The notes beneath the pieces were generated by a model that worked only from the letters and a program-made list of their open reading frames with translations, ran no database searches and had not been told where the DNA came from. Source: Atopsyche davidsoni (lineage: Eukaryota > Arthropoda > Insecta > Trichoptera > Hydrobiosidae). From it: DNA of 64,000 nucleotides. Shown here in pieces: positions 59,421 to 64,000 of this stretch (positions within the stretch are counted from its first letter, which is position 1; every line of letters begins with the position of its first letter). Location of the stretch: assembly GCA_022113835.1 (NCBI GenBank), contig JAILWY010000001.1, forward strand, positions 9,920,001 to 9,984,000. The letters are read 5' to 3'. The translations under genes and the position numbers were made by a program.

Positions 59421-62395
59421 TAATCATAACAAAGGGTGCCTCGTCATTTTGTGTGATTAAATTAATTGATATGGAAGGGTTAACCGAGCAGAAAACCTGT
59501 GCAGTAAAAATTAAAAGTCCTTTATATGCGCATATATAATATTATGATTATTTGATAATATTATGGAATTAAAATATATTTTATATTGCGTCATTACGTG
59601 TACTTTAAATCTTGCTTGTTGATATCTTTAAAAAATATATTTTTATTATATATATTTTTTCTTTTATATAACAAATACATGAATTCTTTTTTAAACGAAT
59701 AAAAGGTAATAAGATGTAAAATATCACAAATCAAATTCAATGTTGTCATAAATATTGATATAAAACGTATACCAATACAGAACTGCGAAATTAGACATTG
59801 AAATAGTCAATAAAGTAAAGGTTTTCAATCAACATGAACCCATTTCGATACCTTTTTTATGAATAAATTATCAATTAAACCGAATGAATAAGTAAGTTAT
59901 CAGCACATTCAAAGGATAAATTGGATTTTAGCTAACTGTTTTAGTCGCTTGTACATATAACTTTTAAGAGAACCCGACGTTCTCTTTATGTATAGAATCA
60001 ATACTTTATTATAGTATATAGTAGTACTTCTGAAAAAAATTCATCTCGATATTGGACTTTATCGAATTATATTTGTCTTTAAAAATATTTCACGTCAAAT
60101 CGATACATGTTTTCCGCAGCAGAAGGCATCCAATTATTTTATTCATGTTTTACGGGAATATCGAAAAATATTATGTATAACCCGTCAGGAATACGAATGA
60201 CATAGGTAGACAATCGAAATTTTTAGTGTCAACCAAAGCTCCAATCAAATTTCCAGATCCTTTTTCCGTTGCTGAATCGAATTTTCGCTTGTTTGATTGA
60301 ATCGTTTCCTCTATTAAACGAGAGGTTATTGGTTCAGCCCCTACACATGTAAAAAAATGACCCTACACATGTAGAGAAATTTGCAAGCGCAAAGAGAGCA
60401 AAAACGTCGATAGGAATATCAATTCAGATTCACAACACTTGGATTATTTAAATATTACAAAATATATTTTAAGTATTTATTATTTAAAGGTGGAAACACA
60501 TGTATGGTACATGTCTATTTTGTATCTGTAAAATGGTGTTTTGTTTCATTGTGATTGTTGTATTTTAGTCCTCTGGGAAATTTAACAAGACTTTAGTGTC
60601 ATGAGAAACTAAAGTCCTTCGTGCTTTCTAAAAGGTTTGTCGCCAATGCAGTGTCTGAGCAGCCTCTAGGGAAAAGGTGGATGTTTTAACAACAAATTAT
60701 CCCATTTGTTTATCTTTGCGACATCGCATGAGATTGCCTATCTCGGTATTTCTACAGAAGTAAAAATATCTTTGATGTTTTGAAATAACTTTAAGTATAA
60801 AAGCATTGAATGCAAAAAAAATTTTCGGCATATATAGATTTTTTTATTGGTCAAAAAATACAAGTTTCAAAAGCATCATCGAATAAAACGATTCAATGAA
60901 ATATTATTAAATATTAACGACACTACTCATGAAGGTACATATAGAAATTACCTAAATATAAACTTAACTTTTTTTTTTGTACTTTTCCCACATAAAAAAA
61001 TAATTAACGTTTTTTTTTTAAGTTAAGTGATAAATGTTGGTGATCTTTTTGAACACAGTTTTTTTAAAACCTTTCATCTATGCAGTGAATATGATAGTCT
61101 GGATTTTCTTTCTGAAAAATTCCTAGACGATTTATTCGCAGATATTGTTTGGCAGTGAAGCCTCCCCAATAAATTCATTTAGATATTGAAGAAGTAATTT
61201 ATTTCGTGAGCTAAAATATCTCTTCTACCTATATTTTCTTATTCAATATCTGTCCGTTTATTCGTGAACAGAGTTAAGTCCTGGGAATATTTTTAAAGCT
61301 TTTCATTTCTTGTATTATTTGTTTCTCTCAGCAAGCAAAAAAATACTAAGTAAGCTTTTAGGATAAGAGTCTAAAAGTTGGTAAACAGATAACTAGATTC
61401 AAGGAGAGTAAATGACTTACCCAATGTTTTACTGGCCAAGAGAAGACTGAAAAGGTGAAAAATCCTCAAAAGTCATTTTGCTGAGCCGTGACCACTTACC
61501 TGAAAAAAATAAACATAACATCAAACACACATAAAACTAAATAATCAATGTTATTTTAAAACGTAGTATTATTTATTGAATACAAACACGAATAAAGTTA
61601 TGTTTTTAAAATGTTTCACATTTTAAAAAAAAGACTTTTTAACGAAATTCACTAAATTCACAAATACCAAAACCAATCAAAATGTAATTCGTTTCTCTGT
61701 TTATGAAAAAAAAATCTTATTTACAGAAAAAGTTAGTTCTTTATTTTCTTTAAAAGACACTTTTATATTTTATTTCACTGTCTAAGGTCATACAGTCTTC
61801 AAAAAAATATATAAGATTTTCAAGTCTATGTTCAAGGATCAGCAAAGTTACTTTACGAGGGTGATATGTCATGTATTATTTAAATTCTTTTTCTTTTTCC
61901 TTGCTTTATTTTATTGTTTAAAGTTTAATTCTTCTGACAATTTGGCTAAAAAAAATATTTGTTCAGAAAAACATTTCAAATAATGGAGTGAGATGCGCAT
62001 AATGATATAGTATATGTAATATATATATAATATACATAAGATGAGAGTATTCGTGGGTAGATAAATGAATATAAAAAAAAAACCTTCTCGGTACTCTGAA
62101 ACTTGCTTACGTGAGCAAAAATACTTAGATCCTTTGAATAAGTTCTACAGAGTGACACATTTTGATACACGCATTTAATGTATAAAACTTGACAATTGCC
62201 GTTAACAAAACTTATTTCTGTATTTTTTATTTTCCATATTACAAAAAACGACAGGTTTATTAAAAATAATCAATGGAAAATATTTTTAAACAAATTTAAT
62301 TTAGCAAGGAAGGCTTAATTTTATTTTGCATTTTAATATAATGTAAAATAGAATATTATGTTATTCCTCTAGTCTAGAATCTAGATGCTGTAGAA
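59421..62395. other. 3 kb AT-rich stretch
   Basis: A direct repeat CCCTACACATGTA occurs at 60339-60351 and 60361-60373. No gene, tRNA or transposon end recognised. Confidence 0.55.
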
Positions 62396-62660
62396 ACTTT
62401 GCACGCGAGAGTCGCGCAGAAGTAATAATTGTGGATGAACTGCAGGCTATTACCGAGTCCGGGACAATCGCCACTGCAGCGGTACGTCCGTGAATTATTC
62501 ACTCCTGAAACTTGCGCCTCACCAGGGAGGGGCTGGGGGATGCTGGGGGGGATCCTGGGGGAGGAGGTGCTGGGGGGGGATGCTGGTGGGGGGTGCGCCA
62601 GACAGAGATGGATGGCCCCCACACCACCACAGTCGCAATTTCAGCTCAAAAGCTTTTCAG
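62396..62660. promoter_or_regulatory. GC-rich island with G-quadruplex motif
   Basis: 62529-62561 fits the canonical quadruplex pattern (four or more G-runs of at least three with short loops: CT, ATGCT, ATCCT), and further G-runs continue to 62593 as a loose repeat of GATGCTGGGGG. Four open frames over the segment (65, 63 and 100 codons plus, 82 minus) are Gly-rich artefacts. Quadruplex DNA often marks promoters or replication-sensitive sites; role here unknown. Confidence 0.4.
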
Positions 62661-63115
62661 ATACGTTTGCGTCTATTGTGGGATTAATTTCTCTATCACA
62701 TAGAACATTTAGGTTGTATACAATTATTTAACGTTTCTATGCAAACGCTTTATAAATTTTAAAATAACCAAAAAAATATATACTAGAATTTCTTTATTTA
62801 TAAATGTACAATTTGTATTTAATAACCTAGAAGGTAGATAATTTATTATTTTAAATTAAAACCATCGATATCACGGTATAAAAAAACATCGGTATACAAT
62901 ACATAAATCATGAAAAATTACCTTTTTATGGACGTTTGCATGTTAAGTAAAATGTATTGCAAAGCATAAGTAAAAATAACATATGCTATACAAAAAACAT
63001 TTGTTCACCTATAATGTCAATAACCAGGGTGTTTTAACAATTTTACTGTAAAAATTACAAATATATATTTAAAGTTGAATAGCTGTAATTAATATTTGCG
63101 TGATATATATTTTTT
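62661..63115. other. AT-rich spacer
   Basis: Nothing recognised. Confidence 0.55.
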
Positions 63116-63400
63116 TAAAGGCGGATAGCGGAAGATACCACAGCTGCCGAGTAGACTTGCAGACCAGCGTGAGATATTATCGATTCACATACTTCAGAAG
63201 GCGGCCTCAATTCTATCTCAGTCGAATCACGCTCACCGTGCAAACATCTGATCGCCTGTCTCCGAGTTGCCGCCCTCGCCCCTTCCAGGAGGACGTCGGG
63301 AGGCTTTGGTTTTCGGGGACTGGGAGGGGGACGAGAAGAGGAGGCTGCAAAATATAACGAAATTCGCCAAATTCCAGCCCATTGACCAGTGAGAAGAATT
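63116..63400. promoter_or_regulatory. GC-rich island, about 280 bp
   Basis: Starts after a T-rich run ending TTTTAAAG and carries complex CpG-containing sequence, including a purine-rich GGGAGGGGGACGAGAAGAGG-like stretch at about 63325-63345. Frames of 85 codons (plus, 63100-63357) and 101 codons (minus, 63115-63420) are antisense to each other; both lack known domains. Regulatory DNA or an unrecognised exon. Confidence 0.22.
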
Positions 63401-64000
63401 CCTAATTCATACGCAATCAAAACCTCTTGATTCTTTTTTCGTTATTTCAGCAAGTAACTAGAAAATAAAATATTTTATGCTTTTATGTTCAAAAGATTCA
63501 ACGAAACAAATTTGTATGAAAATACCAACAGGATTAGTTGGCGTAACTAGTCACAATGAAAATAAAACGTGGAAAAATATTAAAATGTAAAAATTCTACT
63601 TTTTGTGAAACGAATCAATTATAATATAATAATATTTTTAGTGTTTTTAATATACTTTGTACTGGCTTGTATACAATAGAATATTTCAAAATAGCCGAAA
63701 TGTTTTCTTGTTTTATATACCTTTTTATAATATTATAACTAAAGTAAAATATCGTGGCGCAGACAATGTGTCTTACTGTCAGAAACAATATATCGATTTT
63801 AATGTATTAGTTTGATCAGATTACAGATCCGATAAAAAAATTTATGTTGATATCTGAATATTGATTAAACCATGTTGAAAATTTAAGCATGCGATATACA
63901 ATATAAATAAATTGAAAAAGCAATTTATAATTAAAAAATATACTGTATTACTTCAGAAAGATTTTTGGTTCTTTTTTAAAAGATTGAATATAGTGCGTAG
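63401..64000. other. AT-rich stretch at the window end
   Basis: No gene or repeat recognised. Confidence 0.55.

Noticed and set aside
60339..60373. Direct repeat CCCTACACATGTA twice, with a CCTCT/AGAGG stem and GGTTCAGCC upstream
   Set aside because: Checked as a tRNA; the arms do not assemble into a cloverleaf. Left as a minor local duplication.
1..64000. CRISPR arrays, bacterial operons, prophage or plasmid functions
   Set aside because: No regular repeat-spacer structure, no ribosome-binding-site/ORF arrangement and no long frames; composition and elements are eukaryotic.

Overview
This 64 kb window looks like gene-poor, strongly AT-rich nuclear DNA from an arthropod, most likely an insect. 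The evidence is a short interstitial array of the insect telomere motif TTAGG, a decayed piggyBac transposon inserted at TTAA, a tRNA-Thr-like sequence with intact Pol III boxes, long dinucleotide microsatellites, and no compact operon-like gene layout. I found no protein-coding gene I can defend. The longest open frame is 145 codons, and most of the longer frames fall where short GC-rich patches or minisatellites happen to lack stop codons. Single small exons of a gene with very large introns cannot be excluded from sequence alone.

Layout. From 1 to about 13,000 the window is AT-rich filler, interrupted by a 16-bp GC-rich minisatellite (2958-3210) and GC-rich islands near 3.8-5.5 kb and 9.4-10.6 kb. 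From 13 to 24 kb there are islands at 13.1, 14.2, 16.1, 19.0, 20.8 and 23.3 kb, a self-complementary CA/TA/TG microsatellite (14927-15015), and a tRNA-Thr(UGU)-like unit on the minus strand inside a 260-bp segment bounded by 13-bp direct repeats (18565-18850). From 24 to 41 kb AT-rich DNA carries islands at 28.8-29.4, 30.8-32.1, 35.2, 36.3, 39.1, 39.8 and 40.6 kb. From 41 to 46 kb islands are dense; one CpG-rich block holds the TTAGG array (41205-41225). The clearest mobile element is a 1.05-kb internally deleted piggyBac copy at 46293-47351. A 79-bp-arm palindrome (49006-49184), a 26-bp GC minisatellite (49515-49633) and a 17-bp hairpin (49737-49780) follow. The last 14 kb is again AT-rich, with islands at 50.7, 51.1, 53.4, 55.8, 58.1, 59.3, 62.5 and 63.2 kb. 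The 55.8-kb island folds into three consecutive GC hairpins, and the 59.3-kb island has a near-consensus CTCF-type site.

Reading of the whole. The window is best read as intergenic or intronic DNA. Its notable structure is the set of isolated, complex, GC- and CpG-rich islands of roughly 100-350 bp spaced every one to several kb. Several contain good matches to known factor sites (Gli/Ci, Exd-Hox, Cad/Abd-B type, CRE, T-box half sites, CTCF), and two islands 11.7 kb apart share colinear sequence blocks. That pattern fits a cis-regulatory archipelago around a developmental gene lying outside the window, or inside it as unseen exons. This is inference; cross-species alignment and chromatin data would decide it.
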